A stretch of 64,000 bases of DNA from Limnoperna fortunei (Eukaryota; Mollusca; Bivalvia; Mytilida; Modiolidae): NCBI GenBank assembly GCA_944474755.1, contig OX104115.1:60082648-60146647 (forward strand), in the 5' to 3' direction. Shown in pieces: positions 47,058-59,139 of the stretch. Position 1 is the first letter of the stretch, and each line of letters begins with the position of its first letter. The translations under genes and the position numbers were made by a program. The notes under the pieces were generated by a model, which worked only from the letters and a program-made list of their open reading frames with translations, searched no databases and was not told where the DNA came from.

Positions 47058-48065
47058 GTATATATATATATATATGACTTTATGACTCGTGTTGGTATTA
47101 GGGTTGATGTGCAAGGTTTTGGGAATTTGTGCCTGTAAGTTTTGTATTGTGCAGGTGTAATTTTAGTTTTTATTTGATGAAGGGATTTGCTAATAATATA
47201 TGTGTTTAATCTGTGCAGAAAAAATCACAGTGATGTGAATAATATTACCCCGATTGACATTAAAAAGGTATTATGCCAATAGATGCACTCAGGATTTTAA
47301 TATTAGAAACTACAATGACTGTTGACTAAAAGATACAGAATATGGAAAGCATACTTCAGGGAACATTCGAATACCAAATATCATTTTTATTGATACATTA
47401 CTAGTCTTATTCAGTTAGTACTATGTAGTTGTGTTGTTTTGTGGTGTAATAGAAACTTTGTTGGAATCATAATTATAATTAAATAATAGAGAAAATAAAA
47501 ACAATTAGATTTTGTAATAAACAGGTTTTACAAATTGAAAACATCAATCACTTGCTGTTCAACTAAATACTATAAATGTATTTATCAATGAATATTTATA
47601 CCCGTGTTGTCAAAGTTTTAATAACATTTGTATTAAAAAATAACTCTTTAAAACAGAGCACTTTTGTATATTGACATCTGTGAACATGGTGCACTGATTA
47701 CTACCACTCCATATCCTTGTCTTCAGGAACAACCATTAATATTTTCTGTATAAGAGTTGTTAATTTATCTACAAATAAATATCATCAAGTTCTTATTTGG
47801 CTGATCTTATATAATAGTCTTAGCTTACATTTAGCAAAATTGTTCACAACCAGGTTTTACACTTATTGCATTTGCAGATATCTACTACTTTTGATCAAAT
47901 CATGTTTATATTTAACAAAATTGTATCGTTCTGTATGATTTAGTACTAAAACATTGATTCCATACTGCTTGTAAATTAATTTTAATTGCCTTTCAGTATA
48001 AAATTTAATGTTTTTAAATACGTATACATAATAGTTCCAAAGTTGAGTCCAGAGAAGCTGTAGAA

Positions 48066-48071
48066 TTTATT
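48066..48071 (-). terminator. Candidate poly(A) signal for the SLC7 gene
   Basis: AATAAA on the minus strand, about 205 nt downstream of the SLC7 stop codon. Hexamers like this are frequent in AT-rich DNA, so position is the only support. Confidence 0.35.
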
Positions 48072-48274
48072 TGTGATAAAAATGGAAAATGCAGACAAAT
48101 TAATCAGACATAATCTTGTCAAACCGAATAGTTACACATCAGTGAAAAATTGCTTAATACGATTTACTAGACGGATATAATAATCGTATAAGATAAACAA
48201 AAATGTTATATATTGGTACAGGTTTACGTTATCTGTTAAATGCAATTCAGAATCTTATGCAGCAGGTCTAAAGA

Positions 48275-48499
48275 TTAATTAATTAAATTATATATCAATG
48301 AAGTAAATCTCATTAACATACAGTTAATATCTTCAATCTTTTTGGGTTTAGACTTCCATCCGACTCCAATGATATACAATGGTATGCCTAACGCCATAAT
48401 CAATACAGTGGTCAAACTTTCTTTGGGTTTCTGTACGATAGTCAAAGCTAATAACACAGCACTGACAAAGAACAGGGATATTGGCAGAACTATTGGCAC
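48275..48499 (-). CDS. SLC7 gene, last coding exon (TM11-TM12, C-terminus)
   Basis: 225 nt including TAA. It reads [20 protein letters not shown] and continues through a second hydrophobic span to a basic tail, [15 protein letters not shown], as in the family. The acceptor is TATTTCAG. A candidate AATAAA signal lies about 205 nt past the stop. Confidence 0.9.
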   Translation of the reverse strand: MPIVLPISLFFVSAVLLALTIVQKPKESLTTVLIMALGIPLYIIGVGWKSKPKKIEDINCMLMRFTSLIYNLIN

Positions 48500-51400
48500 C
48501 TGAAATACAAAGTAACGTACCGTGTACTACTCACAAAAAATACCACTCAATTATTTCAGAAATCCCTTATGTTCTGTCATTATAAATCACTTTCACTTTG
48601 AATTACCAAAAAAATCGAGAAAACAAGTATTAGCAATTATTTTATTTTTGTTTTTGGACCAGCTTTCGATAGATAATAAAACCTTGAATTGCTTTCTGAT
48701 CCTAGGCTGAATACAAACCTATCCTCTATATCACTGCCCCTAAATTTCTTCTACTATACCTTAATAGGTCTCTTTAAATCTGGTTCTTTAAATCTGAGAT
48801 ACACCTGACCAGCCAAAACGCAGGTAAGTACTGTGGAAAAACTAAATCCCATCATCTCAATAAGGTAAAATATATCCTCAAATCCTTGCATGACTAATGT
48901 CAACACCAACTATAAGAGAAATGTACAATATAAAGAATTCATCCAGTAGATTGCTAATGTTGTTGGTTGTGTCTTAATTCTTCCTGTACAAGAAATGTTA
49001 CAAACGAATAATCGGACCCTCGCGTCTTTTTTTTATTGGCGAGGGTAAGAATCGCCCCAGCACTTTGATGTCAAAAAGAAGTTGCATATATAATCCGCCG
49101 TGGTCAATCTTGATATCTTTCAACAGTGTCGCCATTTTTTATCGGTTTCGTGTTTAAGATCGATCATTATTGATACGTGATGTTAGTTATTAAAGTTTTT
49201 AATAACCCGCTGTGTGTTGTGTATTAATTTACATTCGCATCTTTGTTTAATTGCATTTACTACACGAAAACCATTGAGAAACCCGACACTGAATGGTGTG
49301 TTGCATCTTGGCAAAAGTATGTGTAAATTACAGGATTCTTACTATGGATGGATTGTTACAGTATGCAAATTAGCACGAAAATACTAAAATAAGGTCACAT
49401 TATCCATATACGGAAAAATGATCAACACAGCATTTTCCAAGTGCAACTTCAAAGAAGAAAAGGAAAATTTCTTCAATAAAGATCGTTTCCTGTTATTTTC
49501 GCAATGCCTGAAGCTTTAATAACGTAAAGAACATGAATATTATATTCGAATTTTTGTCTATGTGAGTTGGTGTGTTAATTAGAATGGTTGGATATTATAA
49601 ACCACTATTTAGTATGATCATCGCATCAGAATCATTATGTACTGAATTCAAACATTCTGAAAACTAAAACACAATATCAAATACCTATATAGAGAAAATA
49701 TGTAGATTTAGTCATGCTATTCCGTTAAGGTTATTTTTGTCACGAATAAAATGTGTTTAAATCATACTCACAATAGTTAAAAGAGATGGAGCTGGAGTAA
49801 GAAAACGATAGTTTATCATGGATATAACATGTGGAAGGTGATTGTTCCTAGCACCAACAAAAAACAACCTAAAAAAACAACCAGAAATTTATTTTCAATT
49901 TGGTAAAGTTTTAGTTTATAACATATGTATACAAAAATGATTTTAATTGTAAGTGAAACAATTTGTTCACCAATTTACAAGGTAACAATGTTTTTGAGCA
50001 TCAATGATATGTTACAATCTTTTATTATGTTATGCCCTCTTTTTATACACGACGCACTTGGTTCAATGCGCTCTTAAAGTGGAACAAGTTCAAGAATCTA
50101 GTTTGAAATGATGTTCCACTTAGCTCCGTATAATAAATACAAATATAAAATCATATTGTGAAATATTGCAACTGAGAGATTTTTGTTACACCCGATTTGC
50201 AAAAATAAAAAACCTATTAGGGCGATCATTGTTAAAAAATACAAGAGAAGACTAATTTGACCTATGATGAATTTTTATATATACAAGCACATATGCATTT
50301 TTTACAGACGACATTATAAGCAACTAAAATCAGAGAAGATAGTACAGTTACAAAACTTACTACGCGAAACTCGCATTATTTACAGTGAAGACTCTTCAGT
50401 AGAGCTTTTGTTAGATGTTATTTGTCATTAAGAACAAGAACGCTTTGGACATTTACAGATTTTTGCAACCTGTTTTTGCACCTATTGCAACGATTGTACA
50501 TCGTCTCTGGTGTTATATGAATTTTGCATGGTCGCTCTTGGTGTTAACAAATTTACATAGTCAGAGCCGTCAGTGACATTATTATCTGTAAAGTCGCTCG
50601 TTCATGCAACTATTATGACGTCATCATAAAAGCCTATAATTTTTTACACTGTTGAACGCAATACACAACTAACTTACCTTGACATAGATAAACTCGTTCC
50701 GTTCATTGACCCCATGACAGAAATTGCAATGAGTATAGGTATTAACCAAGTTATTTTTCCCACTGTATGTTCTATGAACGTCTGAAAAGATTGATACGAA
50801 AATTTAAATTACTTAAGTCAATAGTCTTTAAAATGTTATCCTAAATTGACTGGGTTATCACAAAACTCACAACTAATATAAATGCTAAAAACAAGTCAAG
50901 AAAATACTTAGGATTACGTTTTGCATTGATTAATAGTTTGCATGCATGTTCTTAAGTGCTCGTTTAAATGCGATAAAAAGATAAAAGATGGACAAAATAT
51001 GTTCGAAAACATCGACAGAACCACTTTTTGAACTACAGAAGATATCTGTGAGAGTAAATAAAAATTACTTCATCACACGTGATCAATATAAAGTCAACAA
51101 AGCGGAGACACATTGTAAAAAAACGAAATTAAGCCTAACTTTAATTTAGAAGGCGACAACTATCTGAACTTTTTAAATAATAATTGGCCACAAAACGGTT
51201 TACCTACCACGGCAACGGCTGATGATTTAATGACCTCCATAGGAGAAAGCACTGAGAAATATGCTATGTTAGCAATAATGTATACAACTGTTACTATGCA
51301 CATTGAAATTATTATTGCACGTGGAAGATTTCTGTAAAAACAAATGGTAGTTAATTAAATATCTTGCAAAGAAGCAGAAGCAGTGTATCGAATTCATATT

Positions 51401-54400
51401 CTAAAAAACATCTGGGATAAATAAGAATGAGTTTTGCTTGACAGCATATCTAGTACTGAATTCTATACTATTTCCTGACTTAAAGACATTGTTCCTAGGC
51501 AATTTTTCCAACTGATTCACATGCGGACTGTTCCTTTTAATAATAGATCAGTCAAATGACAAGCAAGTGGTATATAATAGCTTAAACTGGCACAATCATA
51601 AAACTTACAGTATAACACCCAATAAACCGGTCCGCACAATATTTCCCATTGTTAGATATTCCGTTTTCCCAAGTTTTATAATCATTGACTATATTGTTAT
51701 CAATAACAAAATCTTACTTGTGAGGCTCCAGAAGTTCATCTGTCAAAAAGTTGAGGTAACTCCTTAAATATCAAGAACACATATGCATCGATGAAATGCT
51801 GAATATTTATAAAAAAAATTTACTGTATAACATATCAATCCGCTAAGCTTGGTTGAATTAGCTAGCTTCATAGTCATTGGAGTGTAGCGACAATAGCTAG
51901 TATTGTATTTTACATTAATATGAGCATAGATCGTACATTTTTACTAAATTATTGAACTCTATGTGCTTTGATTGATCAATATTTATCACAAATGCTAATA
52001 ATTTTGACATCATATCATTCGAATGCGAGACGGGATAAATAATCAAACTGCGGAAACCAGTCGTACCTCAAGGATAACAGATAAACAAGGCTGTGTCTTG
52101 ATTCTCTACTAGCTGCCGATTGGCGAACAAATAGGCAGAGCTGTTATGGATGAAAACATTGCATGATTACGGGGCGGTAACAATCTTAATAGGCCGACCG
52201 CCACTTGAGAAAAGCCGAGCTATCAAAAATCGGTAACGATGAAAAAAGGGGGGAAATATGCAAGAAAATGGGAATTACACTGTTTTAAAAGGAAAGTGGC
52301 ATTGATTTGTGTATGTTTATCAAAGTAAGCGGAGAAACACAGAGGAAATTACCGCGAATTTCCGAAGCGGGATATTTTCGAGAACAGGTCTTCATCAACT
52401 ATATTGGTGAATAAGATGCATCTAGCAACTGACCCAAATATATTCTTGGATACTGCCTCTGATCTGTATTTTATGGACAAATAACTCGGTTAGGAGAAAA
52501 ATTTTAATTCTTTTCCTGCTTACTGACAAGATTCACTTCAATTAACCTACCACGTATGATGCATCTAGAAATACTTAGCACTGTGCATGCTTCAGTTGCT
52601 TCCTCTGACCTATATTTTGCGGTTGCCTGATTTGGCTACCCTAACATTGTGTACTTATCATGAAGTGATGTAAATATTAACAATAGATATTGCCATTTAA
52701 CATTACACAAACAGTACGTATTTTTGTACACGAAGAAAAAAAAAGCTTAGACGTCTAGTTTTTTGGGAAAGCTAATACTTCTTGGGTATAAGCGTTAAAG
52801 TGAAAGGTTGATTCTGAGAGTGAGATCTGGTGAAATCTGCTCCACCTTTATTCGCACATTTTAAACAATAACATGTTTCTATCCCTAACAAATTATAGCT
52901 GAAACAGTTTACGCAATGTCTTGATATTATAATTCATTAACAATGTTATAAAAAAGCAGACGCTAGAACTTCTGACAGAGATATACCACGTACCAGCCTC
53001 CAAATGCCCAAAATCCAGAATAAAATGAGATGGCTATTGCACCTGCACTATAGTCACTTCCTGCGAATGAATTCTGAAAATTCTCTACATTACCTGAAAA
53101 GTAATCAGTAACAACATTAAAGAGACATAAAATTTTTGTCATGGACTTACGCTTATGCTTTACTGTTGTATCTGTTAAAAAGATTTATTCTTTACTAAAT
53201 ATTTATAAAACTGTTTTCGGAAGGAATTAGCTGAAAGATACCACAAGAAAAGCAATTTGTCTAATAGTAACATGATAAATGAATTTACAATTTTTTTTAC
53301 ATTACGAAGAAAAGATACAAATAAAACTTATTGCCCGTCTTTGCTGACATATATATGGAAAATGTATAGCCCAGTCCTAATTATTGCAAAATCCTCTGCA
53401 GACACCGAGTACGCGATAACAAAAAATCCCTTCTTCAGTAATGGCTGAATGTTGATGAAAAATTGATTCTGTATCATCTGATAAGATCGTCAATGCAAAT
53501 GTCAATTATTTATTCATCTTCAATTATGGGAATTCGCTGAAGCGCATTTAAATAGCATTTTCTGTAACTTTTCGTTTTTAGAGATGATGGAAATTGTAAA
53601 CAGAATCAGTTTTTGTTAGTACTGAAAATAGAATGATACCTTTTTTACAGAACTGAATCCGATATAACAATTAAGTAGCTGTCTGGCATGCAAGTGAAGA
53701 TTATGAAAGACACTTTGAGAATCATGAGAATAATATTCATATTCTGTTACCAATATTACAGAAATATTCAGGACTAAAGCATGTTTACAAATTTACAAAC
53801 AATAAATCAACAGGGAAAAGTGGTTAACAACAGGAACAAATTTTTAATGTCACTGGAAACAGTATGTAGTATTCAGTAGGGATAGATAATTAAGCCCTTT
53901 AGAGATATAATAAGCATACCCTTTTTTAAATCTACAAAAGAGTATTTATCGCGCAAGGAGTGTAGCAATCTTCAAATACGTTACCCCCTACGGACACTGT
54001 CAGGCTTTCTTTATTATAAACTGACGACACATTGTAAACTTGACATACGTCTTAGTAGTGTCTCGTATTCATATATGTACAAATGATCAGAAGTCATATG
54101 GCACGCAGTAATCATATTTATTCAACGTGGAAATATGTCATCTTTTCAACCAATCTTATAAAAGATAGGGCTAATTGTTCAATAACAATTAGGAAGCTCT
54201 TTCTCAGATTCCTGTAAGAAACTAATTTTATCTTCAACTGTTGTTTTGAACTTGACTTAATAGGTTACTGGGCCATTTTTAGGCAGAATAGACTATTTCT
54301 GTGGTCCTGAGTTACAAAATAGATGGTTGTCAAAGACTTTTGTGGCCGTTGCTAGAGACAAACTGACACTTCCGGTTGTAAAATGGCATATTTCAGTAAG

Positions 54401-57205
54401 GTATATCATCCTGATTTGAAAAATATATGGTTGCTAAGGACTTCTTGTAATAGTTACCTTGTTGCTATGGTATGACCTTGACCCATAACCTTTCCAAGTG
54501 GGCTTAGATTGAATGCGTTGATTTGGTGATCATATTAAACCTATTTGTTTACTATATTATCTCTGACGGTTTTCAAGTTGTATGCAAAAAACTGACTAAC
54601 CGAAATAAGTCAAGGGCTGTAACTCGAAAACGGTTCATCGCATACTTTCGGACCTAATGTTTCAAATGAGGGTCTTAATGAGAAGAGTATTTTTCCTATT
54701 TATTGTCTTCTTCTATCTTTAATAGTTTTTAATTTGTAATGATAACAAGATAAGAGGCCTAAGATCGACATCACTTCTGAACTTCGACTTTGAGATTTTC
54801 TTTAAGGACGTGTCACAGGACGACACATGGTAAAGACCTTTCATAATTTCGACTTACTGTTTGTGAGTTTTTGTGATAAGCGGAGTCCTTGAAACATTTA
54901 AGGGATACTGCTCGCAAGTCAGAAAGTTTTTGTCAAATTATGTCATAAAGTTGTCTCAAAAGTTAGTTTAACATTTGTCACTTTTCAGTTTTCTTGTACT
55001 GTTATAGTTCCAAAGATTACGCGATAACAAGGTTTTCGGTGTTTCAGTGCCCAAAACTTTTCGCGCAAGACCAAAATGTCGCGTACTTTTTAAACTGTTT
55101 TGAAAAGTTGGCGGGAAAAAAAATAAAGCAAAAGTAAGAAGGTCTCACCACTGGAGGTGGGAATGACCTTAACTAAAAGATATCATGTCGACGGTCGACG
55201 GTCGGGTGTTCTCACGGAGCACTGCGGATCCCTCCCCAATTACATGTAGACGCAATGATATTGCTGATAAGAGATATCTTATATAATTTAAAACGATATC
55301 TTATAAACGTTAGAAGATACTAGTATCTTGAACGCAGGCTCAATCTACCGCTATTAGACAATTAAGCATGACATTTACCCAACATTTACTGAATTACTTA
55401 ATTCATCGTCAGTAGCATATATGTGAACAATTGTTTTACTTACTATACGAATTAACAAGTTACCGTTATTTTTTATGTCTGATATCAAAATGCTAGTTAT
55501 TGGACAACGCAATCAACCCTGTCGCTGAAGAGATGGAAACTCTTCCTACAGAGAGAGTAAAACTAATAATAACTAATAATAGTAACTGATTTACTATTAC
55601 TACGAAATACCACAACTCATGTTCAAATATGAAATGGTAGGAAACAGCATAGAAGCAAAGAGGGTACAATATTCGTTACTTTTACTCACCTTTTCCAATA
55701 TATATAAATCCAATGATGATAATTGTGATCAACGCTATAAGTTTACTGGCAGTTATGACAATCTGAACCTTGGTCGCCCACTTTACATTTACACAGTTTA
55801 TTATAATAAGTAAGCCTGAAATCAAATACTAATAATAACTAGGAGTTTACTAAACTAGCCTGTGTCTCGTTTCATTTAGCTCCATCAGCCAGGCAACGCA
55901 AAACCAAACTAGCATTTTTTCAAGGTTAATAGTTTAAAACAGTACACATTTAGCATCAGAGACGTAAATGTAATGGAGGCATGGGGTGCTGTCGCATCTA
56001 GATTTAACATTTGAAATGGAGTGGACGTTTTATTTTGTCTGTAGTGGTTTGGGGCGTTGAATTTACGGCCTTACATCTACAATAATTTAAGAAACCATCC
56101 ATATGTCGTCAGTCGATGTTAATTTGATAACGATCACAATGTGTTGTGATGAACTTATTCAATTTATACCTTCCGAAACATATTCACAACCGCAGACCCA
56201 TATTACTGAATAGACACTGCTTTGTTTATTTATCTAAGTATTTGTATTACTATAGATGTACCAACATTTTATAAAGCTTAAACTGAGATTTTGTTTTAAA
56301 TCTCGCTGGCAGATTATTAAACAAATAGAATTTAGCCTAAATATCAACGTTATATATTAGACTGTTCATTAAGTAAAATACTTCCTCACAAAACTTAAAA
56401 ACAAATAATGTCAAACACTGGAAATAGCTAAATACAAAGTTGTAAAGTGTGTCACGCAGAACTATTTAAGCTTATTCGTGACAATTGAGAAATGACCTAA
56501 TCAAGAAATGTCGTATCAGCAAATATCCGCTTAAGTACTGATTATATTTGCACTCTGATAATATGTCAACAAGTTCATAAATAACTTACTGATGATTAAT
56601 GCTGCCACCAAACGAATACACGTGGACGGTGGATCGCAGTCCGGATACAATGGTCTTAAAATGTACGTGGCAAAAATGAGACAGGATGCAGCAACGCAAA
56701 CAGGACAAATTACAACGAAATTGATCCACATGGCAATAAAAGCTGGAAAATCCCCAAATGCTCTTCGAATGTATGTATATTCCCCGCCAGACTCAGGAAT
56801 ACAAGCTCCAAGTTCAGCGAAACACAGAGCACAAAGAGCGGAGAACAATCCACAGACAGCCCACATCACTATAGACATTCCAACAGACTTTACATTAAGC
56901 AGTATACCTACTGGTGATACAAATATCCCTGATCCTATAATGATCCCAACGATTATACATACTGCTTGAAACAGGTTTATTTGTTTCTTTAGCCTGACTG
57001 TTGTCACTACGACTTTGCCTGTGTCTTCTGAATATTCTGCTAACCTATCTTGTTTGCTCGACTTTCTGTTTAGGGTTTTCATTGTTAAATTGTCACTATC
57101 GGTCTTAACATGTCCGTTTGAGATCATACTACCATTAGAAACTGGTGAACCCGTTTCCACGGTGTGATCAGCATTCCCCTTTATGTTTACATCTGTAGAA
57201 TCCAT
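48275..57205 (-). CDS. SLC7 (LAT/xCT-like) amino acid transporter light chain, nine coding exons
   Basis: Predicted 12-TM amino acid exchanger of the plasma membrane (SLC7 light-chain group), which normally pairs with an SLC3 heavy chain. I joined 57205-56590, 55815-55690, 53093-52994, 51762-51718, 51331-51208, 50781-50678, 49868-49772, 48909-48760 and 48499-48275. Every intron is GT-AG, all phases agree, and the total is 1587 nt (528 residues plus stop), a normal family length with an extended cytosolic N-terminus. Seen in the protein: unwound TM1 motif GSGIF (91-95), [11 protein letters not shown] (136-146) before TM3, and Cys190 in the TM3-TM4 loop (PDCDPP), where the family forms its disulfide to the heavy chain. 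The start is the first ATG after a well-formed acceptor at 57223. No lesion was found. Substrate subtype (system L, y+L, xc- or asc) cannot be set from sequence alone. A dead paralogue lies at 450-5760. Confidence 0.92.
48760..48909 (-). CDS. SLC7 gene, coding exon 8 (TM9-TM10)
   Basis: 150 nt in phase 0, reading [20 protein letters not shown], then [20 protein letters not shown] and [10 protein letters not shown]. The last part is the conserved LR.K.PDL.RP.K motif. The acceptor is CTCTTATAG and the donor GTATAG. Confidence 0.9.
49010..49545. other. SLC7 intron sequence not shared with the paralogue
   Basis: Between blocks aligned with the pseudogene lies a stretch with GGACCCTCGCGTC...GGCGAGGGTAAG (inverted CCCTCGC/GCGAGGG). 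It is probably an inserted repeat of unknown type. Confidence 0.35.
49772..49868 (-). CDS. SLC7 gene, coding exon 7 (LFFVGAR segment)
   Basis: 97 nt reading [20 protein letters not shown], then [12 protein letters not shown], the family hallmark SRLF.V.AR..HLP...S.I. The acceptor TTTTTTTAG and donor GTGAGT are normal. Two copies of this exon, one broken, occur in the paralogue. Confidence 0.9.
50678..50781 (-). CDS. SLC7 gene, coding exon 6 (TM8)
   Basis: 104 nt reading [20 protein letters not shown], then [15 protein letters not shown]. The S..GS.NG stretch is a strong family signature. The acceptor is TTTTCAG and the donor GTAAGT. In the paralogue this acceptor has become AA. Confidence 0.9.
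51208..51331 (-). CDS. SLC7 gene, coding exon 5 (TM7)
   Basis: 124 nt reading [19 protein letters not shown], then [20 protein letters not shown]. This matches the family RNLP.AI and AYF..L...E...S.AVAV signatures. The acceptor is TTTTTACAG. The donor GTAGGT leaves phase 0, so the next exon begins TFIEHTVGK. Confidence 0.9.
51718..51762 (-). CDS. SLC7 gene, coding exon 4 (45-nt microexon)
   Basis: A 45-nt exon reading (W)[15 protein letters not shown], the counterpart of the conserved NFVTEE..NP motif after TM6. The acceptor TTTAAG is poor but in phase, and the donor is GTAAGA. The phase-2 joins on both sides complete W281 and K296. A homologous 45-nt exon is present at 3985-3941 in the paralogue. 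Confidence 0.82.
52994..53093 (-). CDS. SLC7 gene, coding exon 3 (loop and TM6)
   Basis: 100 nt, entered in phase 1 and left in phase 2. It reads [18 protein letters not shown], then [16 protein letters not shown], matching the family pattern F.G....G....FY.GL.A..GW. The acceptor is TTTTCAG and the donor GTACGT. The paralogue in the first 6 kb lacks it. Confidence 0.88.
53755..54005 (+). mobile_element. Short interspersed element (TTGA-head family), 5'-truncated copy in an SLC7 intron
   Basis: ATATTCAGGAC, ACAAATCAACAGGG-like, GTCACTGGAAAC and AAATCTACAAAAGAGTATTTATC, then TCAAATACGTTACCCCCTA, aligning with the middle and 3' part of 9543-9915. Confidence 0.6.
54175..55200. mobile_element. 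About 1.0-kb segment present only in the intact SLC7 copy
   Basis: Sequence on either side (TCATCTTTTCAACCAATCTT and GGGTGTTCTCACGGAGCACT) is nearly contiguous in the paralogue (4240-4300). The extra segment has no coding frame; its right end has the doubled GTCGACG(GTCGACG). Insertion is more likely than deletion but is not proven. Confidence 0.45.
55690..55815 (-). CDS. SLC7 gene, coding exon 2 (TM5 region)
   Basis: The acceptor TTTGATTTCAG precedes 55815 and the donor GTGAGT follows 55690. In phase it reads [20 protein letters not shown] and then a hydrophobic TM5 ending IGKG, matching the family pattern NC.SVK.AT.VQ. The exon is 126 nt. It is absent from the paralogue near 4680, where the flanking intron sequences are joined directly. 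Confidence 0.88.
56590..57205 (-). CDS. SLC7 gene, coding exon 1 (N-terminus, TM1-TM3, start of TM4)
   Basis: Encodes residues 1-205. About 75 hydrophilic residues rich in Ser/Thr/Asn come first. TM1 follows with GSGIF, then TM2, the [11 protein letters not shown] loop, TM3, and the extracellular loop with Cys190. It ends in phase 1 at a GTAAGT donor (56589). The opposite strand also reads open for 125 codons (56592-56969), which is a shadow. The whole first third of the transporter sits on one exon, so loss of part of it, as in the 5' paralogue, is immediately fatal. Confidence 0.93.
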
Positions 57206-57645
57206 ATTGCTTGAGCAAAATTTTCAAATCTAAAATAATAAATGCAAAGCCCATTTCAACTACCCATCATTAAACAGTTAATTTTCATGTTTGGGACATC
57301 AATTTTTTAAATGTTCATATGAATTCGTTGCCACAGAACGACAATTTGTACAGTTGGGGGACCAAGTGACATTGGACCAATAATTAATGAAAATAAGCGA
57401 ATTTAAAATAACCCCATAGTTGCATATGTATACTTTAAAATGTATGCCTGAATCTTTTAAGGAGCAATACATCAAACGACTGATATGTTGACCCCTGAAA
57501 AATGGACGAAATGTCAGATAGCAGATCACTAGATTATACTTTGTTTAGTCTGTAAATACTGCACGATTTCCATGTCAAAGACACGCGCACACAATTATCA
57601 CTAAAACAAACTGTTATCTAATAACTAATGCAGTTTAAAACTTAC

Positions 57646-57712
57646 AGATTTTCTCAAAGGTAGACCTCGCACCTGTTCTTACCTAACAGACACGTAAGGT
57701 GGAAACTTTCCA
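57646..57712 (-). other. Probable 5' UTR exon of the SLC7 gene (upstream boundary approximate)
   Basis: An exon-like end GAGAAAATCT followed by the donor GTAAGTTT at 57645 lies upstream of the coding start. The coding exon itself begins after an acceptor at 57223, so a non-coding first exon is needed. The same donor block is conserved in the paralogue near 6225-6290, whose coding part is dead. The transcription start is inferred only from the TATA-like box. Confidence 0.5.
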
Positions 57713-57740
57713 CTTCATTGACGTATAATGGCAACTGTTG

Positions 57741-57750
57741 TATTTAAATA
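57741..57750 (-). promoter_or_regulatory. TATA-like box upstream of the SLC7 gene
   Basis: TATTTAAATA on the minus strand, roughly 30 nt before the inferred start of the 5' UTR exon. The aligned position in the dead paralogue (about 6315) does not carry it. This agrees with promoter decay there, or the box may be fortuitous. Confidence 0.3.
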
Positions 57751-58595
57751 GGTCAAACATGCATATTAGTATCCTTATTGCACTGATCGTAAATGTAAAC
57801 ATTGGTTCAAAAATTAGCTTATTTACGGTCCTTCAATCTAAACAGGTTTTGATTACCTAATGAAATTATTTTGAAAGTCGGCTATGTGTGGCGACTGGTC
57901 ACTTCGAAACCAGGTGACTTAGAGATAAGGTGACTCTGTGTTTAACTTGCGGATGAATTAATATTCTAAAGCCCAATTTATTCAAGCAGGTACCAATAGA
58001 TACTCTGGGAAGTTTCTATTTCTTCTAAGCAAGAATGTCTTTTAAGTTTAGGCAGTGAAGATTGTATTAACAAAAAACCGTTATTGACAAAATGGAGGCT
58101 ATTCTAGACAACTTAACAATGAATGAATAGATAATGGGCAACTAAAGACTAGTAGAACATACTCATCTACCCACTAATACCTTTCTGTGCAAATCAAAAC
58201 AGGAGGTTTGGAAGCTGTGCTGCTTATATAGACCCAGTAAAAATACGACGCGATTTCATCACTTGCAGCCAGGTCGTACGAGGATACAACCACAGAGACA
58301 CAATGTCTGGCTCTGCAACTGCAGTCTCAGATAAACAAAAGCAATTAACTACTTTGAAATATAAAACAAATAGAAATGAGACAAAATTATCACTAACACT
58401 AACATATTTGACCCAAACACCCTTACCACTGATCGAACCTTACCGACATACCACGATCCCTGGTTGACGTTATTTATATAACATAGAGTCTTGGGATAAA
58501 ACTTGTCAACAAAGCTCCTATTAGATAGTATGTTTAAATACTATCAAGCCTTACTCGTGCTTTAAAGTACAAACTTTTTACGCATTAATTAGGAG

Positions 58596-58754
58596 ATAGC
58601 TGTATTGTATTTGAAGATTTGCCGGCATCAATTGGTGATTTGATGGTCGGAAATTGAGTTTATTGGCGACGAGTAAGCGGAGCCAGTAAACGGATATTTC
58701 CGACCATCAAATCGCCAATTGATGCCGGCAAATCTTCAAATACAATACAGCTAT
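58596..58754. repeat. Long palindrome, 59-bp arms (58/59)
   Basis: 58596-58654 and 58696-58754 are reverse complements with one mismatch, which is a G-U pair in RNA. The loop of 41 nt has GCGACGAGTAAGCGGAGCC. A smaller related palindrome GGCATCAATT / AATTGATGCC lies at 58856-58879. Confidence 0.96.
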
Positions 58755-59139
58755 TTCCATTCTAATGCTACGGCAATAAAAATCTAAATTAACTGATTAA
58801 AATTGGAATTTTTTATTTGCCGGAAATAACGTCTGCGCTTGCGTAAAAATTTGACGGCATCAATTGTGAAATTGATGCCATGAAATTATTCACGCTATCC
58901 AATCAGAATTGACGTTACATCAAGAACTGCATTAGAATTACAGATAAATGATGTCAAATGACGTTAAAATCATTAAAATATAAAAATAATTAATGAATTA
59001 AAATTGAGCGCCGTCATTCATAAAGGGACATTAGCGGTATATAAAAGGTTACGTTAAAACCGACGTCAAACAACACGTTGAAAATAGTCTTTGAAATAAA
59101 TAAAATTTTATACGTTGCATAATTTATTAGCAATGATGA

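Larger units (their letters stand above)
46650..47190 (+). repeat. Segment paralogous to 18780-19145
   Basis: Same order of conserved blocks as the 18.8-kb copy, separated here by the AT run and palindrome. Confidence 0.6.

Noticed and set aside
55619..55813. 64-codon plus-strand frame
   Set aside because: Antisense shadow of SLC7 coding exon 2.
56592..56969. 125-codon open frame on the plus strand
   Set aside because: Exact antisense of the SLC7 first coding exon; no splice or family support.
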